Positions 1-8,901 of a stretch of DNA of 64,000 nt are shown piece after piece. A program made the position numbers and the translations under genes. The first letter of the stretch is position 1. Each line of letters starts with the position of its first letter. The notes beneath the pieces were generated by a model. That model worked only from the letters and a program-made list of their open reading frames with translations, made no database searches and was not told the origin of the DNA. The DNA comes from Dyadobacter koreensis (GTDB taxonomy: Bacteria > Bacteroidota > Bacteroidia > Cytophagales > Spirosomataceae), in assembly GCF_900108855.1 (NCBI RefSeq), contig NZ_FNXY01000002.1:422337-486336 (forward strand). Direction: 5' to 3'.

Positions 1-1813
1 AATCATCATTGATGGTAGCCAGTGCAACGGTCGCATCTTGCGGCACGATGGAATCATAAGTTTGATAAGCCTTGGTTACATCCGGCCGCGCAAAAGTCTG
101 GAATGGTATCCGCTCCATCGTTAATGCCGATTCATGCCCGTAAACACCAAATGGGAGGCAACGAATATTCAGGAAAACCGACATTAAAGCCGAAGTACAT
201 CCAAGCAAGACGATCATTAACACATAACCTTTCCAGATTTTTCTGCGCGGTTTTATGATCGACAAACGATGATTGGAAAAAAGGAGCAGTAAAAATAACA
301 CACCGAACAGACCAGGTTCGATAAAATACCTCCCTTTGAAGGGATCGTAAACGGCCGTGTAAGAAATTGCCATATAATCCAGCACGAAAGCCAAAGCAAG
401 AAACCAGTGGACCCGTGACCAGAACACTCTGAAAAAAACCAGGAATATCAGGGGAAGTATCAGCGCAAAACCAAAAACACCCCAATAAGGATTCGCATTA
501 TAAAAATCGAATCTTCTTTGAAAAGTAAAAGGAACAATGGCATAAACCGTTTCTTCGTCCAATCTCAAATTGAGCTTATCTTCTAAAAGAATTATCGGTT
601 TACGGATTTGTGTGTTTAAGTCGTAACCCCACTGTGCATTACGGATCCCGTCCAGATTGAAAAAGTCATAAGCGTATCGGATCACATTGCGGGTTCCCTG
701 CTTGGCCAGATTTGCAGGCGTCCCGAATCTTTCAACGGATTGATGTTTTAAAGCAGTCGGAGGTCCGATCGGATGTCCGAAAACCTGCATGTTTTTTATA
801 TAACCAGTCGGGAGGGTATAGATTAAAACAGAAAGGGAAATCGCTGCCGCCAACCGAATGACACGATCAAAAAATACTTTGAAATTTGGGGAAATGAAAA
901 CGGAGTAAATCATAATCACAAACACCGAGGGAAGTAAAAAAGCAAAAGTAATTTTATGACCAAAAACAATCCCGAAGACCATCCCTGTCATATACAGATA
1001 ACGGTTTTCGCGGGTGTTGTAAAAAGTAAAAATGAAATAAAGCAGGCAGCTCAGGTAAGCCGTCAATACGATATCGGTTTCTGTTGTGACGGCCTGCATC
1101 AAGAAGTCCAGGAACATTCCGTAGGCCAGCGCACAGAAAAAGCTCGCCGAAAGATTTCTTCCAATACGCTGCGCAATCCCGAAAACCGAGATAAGGGTCA
1201 TCCAGTAGGAGAGGTGGTGGATGATCTTGAAAGCATTCTCAACTTTCCCTGTAACGAGGTAAGAATAGATCTGAATAGTTGTGACACTTTTTGGATATGT
1301 ATCCATGTTCCAGTTGGTGCCGCCAAAATGCTCCATTGTTCCTCGCTGAATATAACGGACGGCCCGGTTAAGGTGACCGGTCATACTATCCCATTCATTA
1401 GGAACCGTGAAAAGAACGAGTATAAGATTGGTAATTCCAATGATGGCTAATGTGCCGAACATAGCCAGGAAAATAAATTTCAGATAAGGAGATAACTCCC
1501 TCATCCATAGTTTAAATGTGCTGATCCTGTTGCGAAGTATTGCACGAACCGAAAATGCCTGCTGCTGAGGGAAAAGTTTTGTCCAAAGTGTAAAATGCAG
1601 CGTAATTACTATGAAATTGCCAACGATCCAGGCCGGAGTATTAGCGGTAAGATCCAATGCCGAAAGCACAAACCCTGTCGGGATTATGCTTCCGGTAAAA
1701 AGAACAAATGATGTGATGAGCCATTCGGTAAGTGATGGTTGTGTTATTTTTTTTGAGGTGTAACCAACACTATATAAAAACAGAAAAAAGGAAAGTAAAT
1801 AGAGAATAGCCAT
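1..1813 (-). CDS. GT-C-like multi-pass membrane protein, C-terminus cut by window edge
   Basis: An uninterrupted minus-strand frame opens at the ATG at 1813, four bases after the stop of the aminotransferase gene, and stays open to base 1, giving about 604 visible residues with no stop. The protein is strongly hydrophobic with many predicted membrane helices. An early extracytoplasmic loop carries a WDSMTGHLNRA segment (one acidic residue followed by His), then a Tyr-Pro-Lys segment, as in GT-C glycosyltransferases of the PMT/ArnT type; assignment to that class is inference. The final visible residues form a soluble stretch after the last helix. Its place at the end of a polysaccharide export operon suggests a lipid-linked sugar transferase for the exported glycan. 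The C-terminus lies outside the window. Confidence 0.72.
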   Translation of the reverse strand, partial: MAILYLLSFFLFLYSVGYTSKKITQPSLTEWLITSFVLFTGSIIPTGFVLSALDLTANTPAWIVGNFIVITLHFTLWTKLFPQQQAFSVRAILRNRISTFKLWMRELSPYLKFIFLAMFGTLAIIGITNLILVLFTVPNEWDSMTGHLNRAVRYIQRGTMEHFGGTNWNMDTYPKSVTTIQIYSYLVTGKVENAFKIIHHLSYWMTLISVFGIAQRIGRNLSASFFCALAYGMFLDFLMQAVTTETDIVLTAYLSCLLYFIFTFYNTRENRYLYMTGMVFGIVFGHKITFAFLLPSVFVIMIYSVFISPNFKVFFDRVIRLAAAISLSVLIYTLPTGYIKNMQVFGHPIGPPTALKHQSVERFGTPANLAKQGTRNVIRYAYDFFNLDGIRNAQWGYDLNTQIRKPIILLEDKLNLRLDEETVYAIVPFTFQRRFDFYNANPYWGVFGFALILPLIFLVFFRVFWSRVHWFLALAFVLDYMAISYTAVYDPFKGRYFIEPGLFGVLFLLLLFSNHRLSIIKPRRKIWKGYVLMIVLLGCTSALMSVFLNIRCLPFGVYGHESALTMERIPFQTFARPDVTKAYQTYDSIVPQDATVALATINDD

Positions 1814-1817
1814 GAGA

Positions 1818-2900
1818 CTATGGTGATAAATGACCGTTGATGATTTTACTGATTCGCTCTACGTCCGGAAGAGGCAGGCCAACATAAAGTGGCAAACTTA
1901 ACACTCTTTCGGACATATCCTCCGAGACCGGACAAGATATGTTTTTAGGCATGAAAGCCAGTGTGTTGAGCGATGGATAAAAATATCTTCGAGGTATTAT
2001 GTCTTCTGCTGCCAAAGCCTGTTGTACATTTCTCAGTACTTTTTCCGATGGGAAAACAACAGGGTAGTAAGCATAATTATAGTCGATGTCAGAGCTTATT
2101 TTTGGTTTTGATAAAATATCCCAGTTTAAGAAACCGTCATACCAGTCAAAAATTTCTTTTCGCGCCGCGATAATATCCGGGACATTAGGCAAATTGCAAA
2201 GCCCCATCGCTGCATGAAATTCAGAATTTTTACCGTTAATTCCGGCAAAATAATATTCTTCATCTCCTTTATGGCCAAAGGCACGTAAAAGATGTAATTC
2301 CTTATCAAGTTCCGGATGATTGGATATCAGTGCCCCGCCTTCAATTGTATGAAATACTTTTGTTGCGTGGAAGCTGCATGTGCTCAGATCGCCGTAAGAA
2401 AACAGAGATTTTCCTTTGTAAGTAACACCAAAGGCATGAGCGCCGTCATAAATTACTTTCAGATTGTGCTTCTTAGCAACTTCTTCTATTTTCTCAACGT
2501 CGCATGGATTTCCGTAAACGTGCGTAGCAAGAATCGCGGTTGTTTCAGGTGTGATCGCAGCTTCGATAAGATCTGCATTGATATTAAATGTTTCAGGATC
2601 AATGTCCACAAAAACAGGTGTACAATTTTCCCAAAGAATCACATTGGACGTGGCGCAGTAAGAAAATGGAGTGGTAATCACATCACCTTTGATTTCCAGT
2701 GCTTTCATAGCGATCTGAAGAACGATGGTTCCGTTACCACAAAAGTACAGATAATCTACGTTGAGATATTCCTTCAATTTGGCTTCCAATTCCTGCACCA
2801 ATGGACCATTATTGGTCAGGTACCCTCGATCCCAAATCTCACGAACGTATTTGATGTATTGTTCCTGGTCGGGTAAATATGCTTTCGTGACGTTAATCAT
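1818..2900 (-). CDS. DegT/DnrJ/EryC1/StrS-family PLP sugar aminotransferase
   Basis: A 360-residue fold-type I aminotransferase. Members transfer an amino group, usually from glutamate, to a nucleotide-linked keto-sugar. The PLP-binding Lys is in the HATKVFHTIEGG motif (Lys181) and the ring-binding Asp in YDGAHAFG (Asp152). The N-terminal GNGTIVLQIA segment corresponds to the usual phosphate-binding GT motif. The pattern is closest to VioA/FdtB-like enzymes making 4-amino or 3-amino dideoxy sugars, but the exact sugar cannot be read from sequence. It overlaps the ABC ATPase gene by 8 bp, so it is translated with the export machinery. It probably supplies an amino sugar for the polymer or its terminal cap. 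Confidence 0.88.
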   Translation of the reverse strand: MINVTKAYLPDQEQYIKYVREIWDRGYLTNNGPLVQELEAKLKEYLNVDYLYFCGNGTIVLQIAMKALEIKGDVITTPFSYCATSNVILWENCTPVFVDIDPETFNINADLIEAAITPETTAILATHVYGNPCDVEKIEEVAKKHNLKVIYDGAHAFGVTYKGKSLFSYGDLSTCSFHATKVFHTIEGGALISNHPELDKELHLLRAFGHKGDEEYYFAGINGKNSEFHAAMGLCNLPNVPDIIAARKEIFDWYDGFLNWDILSKPKISSDIDYNYAYYPVVFPSEKVLRNVQQALAAEDIIPRRYFYPSLNTLAFMPKNISCPVSEDMSERVLSLPLYVGLPLPDVERISKIINGHLSP

Positions 2901-4143
2901 TCACCAGGTGTTCAGTTTGTCTAATAGAAAAATTAAGCTTTGGGCGAATATAGCCAGGCCACTTTCCATACCAGGTAACGTTTTCACGATAATCCTCGAT
3001 ATCAAAAACAAGAGCCTCTTCCATGTTGTAAACAACCGTACTGGTATCTTTCACAACCATCATGGAAACTACGTAAGATCCATCATTTAGGAAATGCCCT
3101 GGAATTTGACAAACTCCGGTAACAAGTCCTTTCCCAAATTGCTGGGATTCTGTTCCTACGTTGAAAATACATTCACCAGTAAAGGTGTAAAGGTGCATAC
3201 TTAAATTCAGATTAGCACCTTCTTCCATGTTCCAGAATTCAAATTGGAAGTTCATCGGCGTCCGCACGTCAATGTGCATCAGGTTATCCTGATATTCGGC
3301 GAGCAATCTGAAACTTTTAATCCGAACCTGATCATTGCCTGGCGCCTGATTGATATCGTCCCAGTGACGCTCCATTCTCTTGTGAGAAACTTTGCTTAAA
3401 TAGTTGGTAACGATATGCGTAGTTTCGCCCTGGTCAATAAGTTGACCTTTTTCGAAGTAAAATGATTTATTGCAAAGAGCCTGTATGGCTGTCAGGTTAT
3501 GACTTACAAAAAGAAGCGTTCTTCCACTTTCAGAAACGTCACGCATTTTGCCCAGACATTTCTTTTGAAATTCAGTATCTCCAACCGCCAATACTTCGTC
3601 GACGATAAGAATCTCAGGATTTAAATGTGCTGCTATGGCAAACCCGAGACGTACATACATCCCGGAAGAATAGCGCTTAACAGGTGTATCAAGAAATTTT
3701 TCAACACCTGCGAAATCGACAATCGCGTCAAACGATTCTTTAATCTCTCTCTTCGCCATTCCAAGAATTGCGCCGTTAAGATAAATATTTTCGCGTCCTG
3801 TAAGCTCCGGATGAAAACCTGTACCTACTTCAAGCAAACTCGCAACGCGACCATCTATTTTAATTTGACCGGTACTAGGTTCAGTAATCCGGCTTAAAAT
3901 TTTCAACAGTGTTGATTTACCAGCACCATTATGGCCTACTATACCGATACGATCGCCCTGGTCGATCGTGAAGTTTACATCTTTCAGTGCCCAGAATTCT
4001 TCTTTTTCGGTGTAATCAGTATGTGATGACTTACGTGAAAAAAGATCACTGACAACGTCGCGAAAAGTTGACGGACCACCAGCCTTATGCTTGTGGTCAA
4101 TAATATATTTCTTGCTGATATTTTCAGCTGTGATTACAGACAT
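2893..4143 (-). CDS. ABC transporter ATP-binding protein, Wzt-like with C-terminal carbohydrate-binding domain
   Basis: A 416-residue polysaccharide-export ATPase. Walker A is GHNGAGKST at about residues 70-78, the signature is YSSGMYVRLG at about 158-167, and Walker B is ILIVDE at about 178-183. After about residue 245 comes a beta-rich domain of about 170 residues typical of Wzt, which recognises the capped end of the glycan in O-antigen exporters. I place the start at the ATG at 4143; a TTG two codons upstream is also in frame but less likely. It pairs with the permease immediately upstream (18 bp apart) and overlaps the aminotransferase gene. The tail suggests that export needs a terminal modification, possibly made by the neighbouring sugar enzymes. 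Confidence 0.93.
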   Translation of the reverse strand: MSVITAENISKKYIIDHKHKAGGPSTFRDVVSDLFSRKSSHTDYTEKEEFWALKDVNFTIDQGDRIGIVGHNGAGKSTLLKILSRITEPSTGQIKIDGRVASLLEVGTGFHPELTGRENIYLNGAILGMAKREIKESFDAIVDFAGVEKFLDTPVKRYSSGMYVRLGFAIAAHLNPEILIVDEVLAVGDTEFQKKCLGKMRDVSESGRTLLFVSHNLTAIQALCNKSFYFEKGQLIDQGETTHIVTNYLSKVSHKRMERHWDDINQAPGNDQVRIKSFRLLAEYQDNLMHIDVRTPMNFQFEFWNMEEGANLNLSMHLYTFTGECIFNVGTESQQFGKGLVTGVCQIPGHFLNDGSYVVSMMVVKDTSTVVYNMEEALVFDIEDYRENVTWYGKWPGYIRPKLNFSIRQTEHLVND

Positions 4144-4161
4144 GGCCAAAAGTAACAGTTT

Positions 4162-4989
4162 CTAAATATGATCTACGAAGGTATTTTCCTTTTTACGAAA
4201 GTAAATTAAGGATAATATCAGAATAACAACCGAAATTATTGCGGTAGAGTACACGCTGTTCGGATTAAAATATGCTTTATCACCTAGCAAGCACCATTTA
4301 AAACCATCGATAATCCCCACCATTGGATTTAAATTATAATATTTTTCGTACCAGGTTCCCTCGGCAAGTCTGCTGCTGTATGCGATAGGACAAATGTAAA
4401 AGCCAACCTGAACGATAAACGGAATCAGCTGTCCGATGTCTCTGAAACGAACATTCAAAACTGCAAAGAAAAGGCCGAAACCCATGGAGGTAATGAAGGC
4501 TAGTAATAAAAAAGCAGGCAGATAAAGAATATTCCAGCTGAGTGGGTGATGAAAAAATACCGTTAGAATAAGGAAAATTCCCAGTGTAATCAGAAAATCC
4601 ACAAACCCAACTGCGACTGAACTAAGCGGCATCAACAACCTTGGGAAGTATACCTTCGAAACAAGATTTGAATTGATAAGTATACTGCTGCTAATCTGAG
4701 AAAAAGTGTTGGCAAAAAACGTCCAGATGGTAATTCCGCATAAAACCATTAAGGGATAGGGAACACCTTCGTCACCCTTTAATTTTGCTACGTAACTAAA
4801 AACAAAGACCATGACGGTCATTGTCATAATCGGGCGTAACACACTCCAGGCGACGCCTAAAAGTGTTTGTTTATAACGAACGGATATATCTCTTTTGGAG
4901 AGAATTAATAATAATTGCTTATTTCTCCATAAATCTTTCCAGTAATCTTTTTCTGATCCTCCGGCTTTAATCGTAGTTGTGTGCTGCAT
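4162..4989 (-). CDS. ABC-2 type polysaccharide export permease (Wzm/KpsM-like)
   Basis: A 275-residue inner-membrane permease with about six hydrophobic segments. The soluble N-terminal part contains RDISVRYKQTLLGVAWSVLRP, the amphipathic region characteristic of the Wzm/KpsM/TagG family. It forms the transmembrane half of the exporter with the Wzt-like ATPase encoded 18 bp downstream. It lies 3 bp after the chain-length protein gene, within the same transcript. Its length matches the family norm of about 260-280 residues. Nothing looks broken. Confidence 0.93.
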   Translation of the reverse strand: MQHTTTIKAGGSEKDYWKDLWRNKQLLLILSKRDISVRYKQTLLGVAWSVLRPIMTMTVMVFVFSYVAKLKGDEGVPYPLMVLCGITIWTFFANTFSQISSSILINSNLVSKVYFPRLLMPLSSVAVGFVDFLITLGIFLILTVFFHHPLSWNILYLPAFLLLAFITSMGFGLFFAVLNVRFRDIGQLIPFIVQVGFYICPIAYSSRLAEGTWYEKYYNLNPMVGIIDGFKWCLLGDKAYFNPNSVYSTAIISVVILILSLIYFRKKENTFVDHI

Positions 4990-4992
4990 TAT

Positions 4993-6081
4993 TTACGCCT
5001 TTGCAGGCAGTTGAGTAGTGTCGTCTAAAATAGCTCGGTATATACTTTTAACATATACGTAGATCAGGGCAAGCATTAAGCCAACCAGTGCTCCGATCTT
5101 TGCTCTCTTTTTGCTTTCAGATTTAAGATCCAAAGGTACTTTAACATCTTCAATTAAAGTGAAAAGAGGTGCTTCTTTGACAAGTGAAACCCGCATTTTT
5201 TCAGCGTTTGCAACCGCTTCGTAGTATAATTGCTGCAGAAAGCTGTTATTCCTTTCCAGTTTATTAACCGAAATTTTGGCTTCCGGAACAATCAGCTGCG
5301 TACTGTAATCCATTTCTTTTGCTAAGCGGTGTTCGCTTTTGCCCAGAATGTAAGCAAGTGAATCGGCGCGGCGTTCAAGTAATTTTAACGTCGTTAAAGA
5401 CTTCCTCGTTTGCTTTTCCGTATAAACCTCCTCGACCGTTTTTAGCAAAGTTTTTGCCCAGAGTGCTGCAAGTGTTTCATTTTGGATTGTAGCAGTAAGG
5501 GAAATGAATGAAGACTTGCGTTCCAGGACTCCGATCTCGGTTGTACCCTTCATTTTAAGCACAAGTTCATTTAAAACCATACGCGACTGACCTCTTAAAG
5601 AATCAGGATTCTGTTGCGTAAAGTGGAAATTCTGTACATCTGTACGTCCTTCCCATTCCTCTTCCTTAATTCCGCTGGAATCAATCACGAAATTGGCAAG
5701 AATGACTTTTTTGCCATGCACATCCACTGTTTTCATCAGTGTTCTTTCAAGAACCGGACGGGATTCAACAAAGTAAAAGAAGTTGTCACCCGTAAATATA
5801 TTGGCATCTGTTGCGCCACCACCCATACCGAAAAGACCGGCAAGGTTTCCCATATCATTTCCCGTAGTACCGCCACCCATGTTGAAGACAATTGTTGCTT
5901 CATATGAGTTGGGTTTAATCAGGTAAAGGTCCATCGCGTATCCGATACCTACCCCAAGTACAATGAAAAGAAGTATGGCTTTCCAGCTTTTTACAATCGC
6001 ATTTTTAGCCTCAACTACTTTTAAAATTACTTCCCTGGGGGTAATTTGTTCCTCAGCTGCTTGATTAGTCGTATTCGACAT
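4993..6081 (-). CDS. Wzz/KpsE-like polysaccharide co-polymerase family protein
   Basis: A 362-residue inner-membrane protein with one helix near residues 35-55, a large periplasmic portion containing coiled-coil-like segments (about 230-300), and a second helix near the C-terminus (about 325-345) with no tyrosine-kinase domain after it. This two-helix topology is that of chain-length determinant/PCP proteins. A glycine-rich GNLAGLFGMGGG segment sits near residues 80-90. Such proteins link the inner-membrane exporter to the outer-membrane Wza-like channel, encoded 12 bp upstream. With an ABC exporter next to it, the KpsE-like role (PCP-3) is more likely than Wzy chain-length control. Confidence 0.85.
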   Translation of the reverse strand: MSNTTNQAAEEQITPREVILKVVEAKNAIVKSWKAILLFIVLGVGIGYAMDLYLIKPNSYEATIVFNMGGGTTGNDMGNLAGLFGMGGGATDANIFTGDNFFYFVESRPVLERTLMKTVDVHGKKVILANFVIDSSGIKEEEWEGRTDVQNFHFTQQNPDSLRGQSRMVLNELVLKMKGTTEIGVLERKSSFISLTATIQNETLAALWAKTLLKTVEEVYTEKQTRKSLTTLKLLERRADSLAYILGKSEHRLAKEMDYSTQLIVPEAKISVNKLERNNSFLQQLYYEAVANAEKMRVSLVKEAPLFTLIEDVKVPLDLKSESKKRAKIGALVGLMLALIYVYVKSIYRAILDDTTQLPAKA

Positions 6082-6093
6082 TATATTTTATTT

Positions 6094-8631
6094 TTAATTT
6101 AAAGTACGGAAGGCCAGAATAGTAACAATAAGCGTCATTACCGAGCTTAACACGCCAATCGTTGTCTGAATCGCTTGTTGCGGCGTCAGAGAAGGAGCAC
6201 CTCTAACCGGTACAAAAATCTCTGATCCTGGCTGCACTTTTGGATATACATTGAAGAACATGAACTTTCTCGTACGGTCAACAGATCCATTTGGATATTT
6301 GATGTAAGAGCTTTTACGAAGCGATTTGGTTGTAAATCCTCCTGAATGAGAGATATAATCGATGAATGATAATCCCTTACCATATTTAACGGTCGTGGGA
6401 TAAAGAACTTCACCCGTAACCTGAACCGTTTCAAGTCTTTTAGGAATGCGGATAATATCACCTTCCTGAACAACAAGATCTTCAAAAGAACCAGGGTTCT
6501 TCATGATGCTGCTCAATTTGATACCAATAGATTCTTCCCTTACGTTTGGCTGATCACCCGTGATTTTGCCTTCTTTAATACTTTCCTGAGTTGCTTCTTC
6601 CTCAATGAAGTCGGTTGGTGCCGTGATATTCTTTACAAAAGTACGTCTCAGCAACGTAGCTCCTTCAGGATAAGCAAGCTCGGTCAGGCCACCTGATCTT
6701 TTGATGATATCACTGATCTTGTCGCTCTTGTTTATGATTGTGTAAGAACCGGGAACCAAAATTTCACCTTCAAGAAAAACAGACTGCTGTTCGACATAGT
6801 TTGGTGATTTTCTAACGATCACCTGATCAAACGGAAGAAGAACAAAGTTGCTCTCCTTGTTTCCGATCGAAAGATCTCGGTTTACATTGAATTTGAACGT
6901 TTCCGCGATTTGCGCGTTTGCAGCACCCGGGATACTATTTCTTTTTCTTCTGATTACTTCTACTTCGGTCGTAAAAGCAGATTCTTTAAAACCACCTGCT
7001 TTTACCAAAACATCTTCCAGGGTCATGTTGGCAACATAAGGATATTTGCCATCATTTTCTCCAAATTTTGGATTATTAACTTCTCCTTCAACAGTTACAA
7101 TCGCAGATTGCGCCATATCGAATTTAGAAGGAATAACAACCTGATCCAGACGAGTCAGCACAAGGTCAGGAACATTATTGTTCAAAACATCAGCTAGGTT
7201 CAGCTGGATACTTTCAATCGTTAAATCGGTTCTTGTTCTCAAAACTGAAATTCTTCCGGTAAAGGCATCTTCACGAAGCCCCTGTGCATTTTCAATCAGT
7301 TTCTTCAATGTTCCGCTATTGTCAAGAGAATAACTTCCCTGACGCATTACAGCACCTTCAATTGTTACAATATTTTCAATACGGTCAAGAATCGTCTCAA
7401 CGTTGATCAAGTCACCTGTAACCACATCCGCCGTTGCGTAGTCTTGCTCAGGCACATCTACGATTTTTCTTTCTCTTGCGGTAAATCTCTCAATTTTAAC
7501 CCTTGCTTTATATGCATTGTCATTAAATCCACCGGCATATTTTAATACATCAGCAAGTTTTTCCTCTTCCTTCAATTCGTAAATACCTTGTCTTTTTACC
7601 ATACCGGTAATTTCCACACGCTTCTTGTAGTAACCTACAACAATATTGTCATTGTCCTGAACGCGAATATCACCGTCAATTTTACCATTAACAAGGTAAT
7701 CGTAAATATCCATATGCGATACCACTTTTCCAGCACGCACTACGCGCACATCACGGAAAGAACCGATTTCATTGGGTCCGCCCGCCTGATAGAGCGCGTT
7801 AAATGCAGAGGCAAGTGAAGTAATTTCGTAAGTACCTGGATTGATAACTTCCCCTGTTACAAAAACTTTTACATTTCTGATCTCTCCCAGCGTCACCATT
7901 AACTTGGTCCTTGCCGTTTCTCCATTCGTTCCGATAAGTCCCGGAGTGAATTTCGAGAATTTGTCGATTAATATTTTTCTTACTTCTTCAATTGTTCTTC
8001 CGCTGACGTATATATTTCCAAGACGTTCGATGGTTATGAAACCATCACGGCTAACTTTTGTTTTATAAGTAGCTTCGGCGTAGTTATATAGGTAGATGTT
8101 CAGTTCGTCACCGGGACCTACTACATAATTGGTTGGTGTAGCAATCTGTAAATCAGGAATTGGGTTGAACTGCTTGTCTGCGAAGATTGAATATCCGTAG
8201 ATTTTCTGGCGCAAAGCAAGTTTTTCCTGCTCTTCTGCACTAAGCGTTCCGGTTGTCGACGTATTTATTTTAGTCTGATCAGCGCCTTCTTTGGGTGCGT
8301 TAGGATCGTTGTTTGCTGCGGCTTTTGCTTTTTCGGCTGCCTGAGCGTCACTGGCCTTTTGTTGATTGGACTGCTGATTTGAATTTGCAGGCTGGTTTCC
8401 CTGTTGTGTCCCTTGCTGAGCTCCCTGATTTCCCTGGCTTCCCTGAGCGCCTGATTGAGAACGGGGAGTACCTGACTGAGAGCCGCTTTGATTTGTTCCG
8501 GTTGATGTAGGTGCGCTAGTAGGTGCAGATTGTGGAGCTACAACCTGTGAAAGGCCTGGTAAAGAAATAATCAAACTTAGTAAATAAGGTAAGATAAATT
8601 TGCAATTTTTAGCCAACTTGAATGTGTTCAT
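6094..8631 (-). CDS. SLBB-domain polysaccharide export outer-membrane protein (Wza-like, long form)
   Basis: An 845-residue secreted protein with an N-terminal signal sequence ending around SLPGLSQ. Next comes a Gln/Ser/Gly/Asn-rich low-complexity linker at about residues 35-115. The Poly_export domain follows, recognisable by VVGPGDELNIYLYNY at about residue 170, and then a series of SLBB repeats visible as recurring VEGEV/ITGMV...GxY patterns. A hydrophobic segment near the C-terminus (about 815-840) is preceded by PGSEIFVPVRGAP. It should form the periplasm-spanning outer-membrane channel for the glycan. At more than twice the length of E. coli Wza, it has the many-SLBB architecture seen in Bacteroidota. 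It is the first gene of the minus-strand operon, with a 5' leader of about 170 nt. Confidence 0.92.
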   Translation of the reverse strand: MNTFKLAKNCKFILPYLLSLIISLPGLSQVVAPQSAPTSAPTSTGTNQSGSQSGTPRSQSGAQGSQGNQGAQQGTQQGNQPANSNQQSNQQKASDAQAAEKAKAAANNDPNAPKEGADQTKINTSTTGTLSAEEQEKLALRQKIYGYSIFADKQFNPIPDLQIATPTNYVVGPGDELNIYLYNYAEATYKTKVSRDGFITIERLGNIYVSGRTIEEVRKILIDKFSKFTPGLIGTNGETARTKLMVTLGEIRNVKVFVTGEVINPGTYEITSLASAFNALYQAGGPNEIGSFRDVRVVRAGKVVSHMDIYDYLVNGKIDGDIRVQDNDNIVVGYYKKRVEITGMVKRQGIYELKEEEKLADVLKYAGGFNDNAYKARVKIERFTARERKIVDVPEQDYATADVVTGDLINVETILDRIENIVTIEGAVMRQGSYSLDNSGTLKKLIENAQGLREDAFTGRISVLRTRTDLTIESIQLNLADVLNNNVPDLVLTRLDQVVIPSKFDMAQSAIVTVEGEVNNPKFGENDGKYPYVANMTLEDVLVKAGGFKESAFTTEVEVIRRKRNSIPGAANAQIAETFKFNVNRDLSIGNKESNFVLLPFDQVIVRKSPNYVEQQSVFLEGEILVPGSYTIINKSDKISDIIKRSGGLTELAYPEGATLLRRTFVKNITAPTDFIEEEATQESIKEGKITGDQPNVREESIGIKLSSIMKNPGSFEDLVVQEGDIIRIPKRLETVQVTGEVLYPTTVKYGKGLSFIDYISHSGGFTTKSLRKSSYIKYPNGSVDRTRKFMFFNVYPKVQPGSEIFVPVRGAPSLTPQQAIQTTIGVLSSVMTLIVTILAFRTLN

Positions 8632-8690
8632 ATGAAGTTTATTGTACTATGAAATGCGACCGGTTCATTAAAAAAATATAAATGAGCTCT

Positions 8691-8698
8691 TATTTTTG
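8691..8698 (+). promoter_or_regulatory. Possible -7 box for parE-pheA
   Basis: TATTTTTG matches the TAnnTTTG -7 consensus exactly on the plus strand, about 200 bases before the parE start. I see no TTTG at the expected distance upstream. AT-rich DNA gives chance matches, so this is weak. Confidence 0.25.
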
Positions 8699-8811
8699 CA
8701 CTAAAATCAAGCCCAAATTGAATTTTAGTTTTCCTAGTTTAAGGCAAAGTAAATTAGATTTTTCCTATTTTTAAAGAATTTCTATTATTCGGCGCCAAAG
8801 TTATACAGGAG

Positions 8812-8846
8812 CAAAGGTACAATAGGGTAACGATATATGACCCAAA
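8812..8846 (-). promoter_or_regulatory. Candidate Bacteroidota-type promoter for the polysaccharide operon
   Basis: On the minus strand a TTTG at 8846-8843 is followed after 23 bases by TACCTTTG at 8819-8812, matching the TTTG...TAnnTTTG consensus of the Bacteroidota primary sigma factor. A second -7-like TAACTTTG lies at 8803-8796 but lacks a properly spaced upstream box. Transcription would start near 8805, leaving about 170 nt before the Wza-like gene. This rests on consensus matching only. Confidence 0.4.
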
Positions 8847-8901
8847 ATATTAAAATAGAACATTAAAATCATAATTATCCAAACTAGAGTATTCATAGAT
8901 T

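Noticed and set aside
956..1450. A plus-strand 164-codon open frame
   Set aside because: It lies wholly antisense to the long open minus-strand membrane-protein frame, has no recognisable domain, and its composition looks like a shadow.
2316..2876. A plus-strand 186-codon open frame
   Set aside because: It is antisense to the aminotransferase gene, which has all catalytic motifs; the plus frame has no motif.
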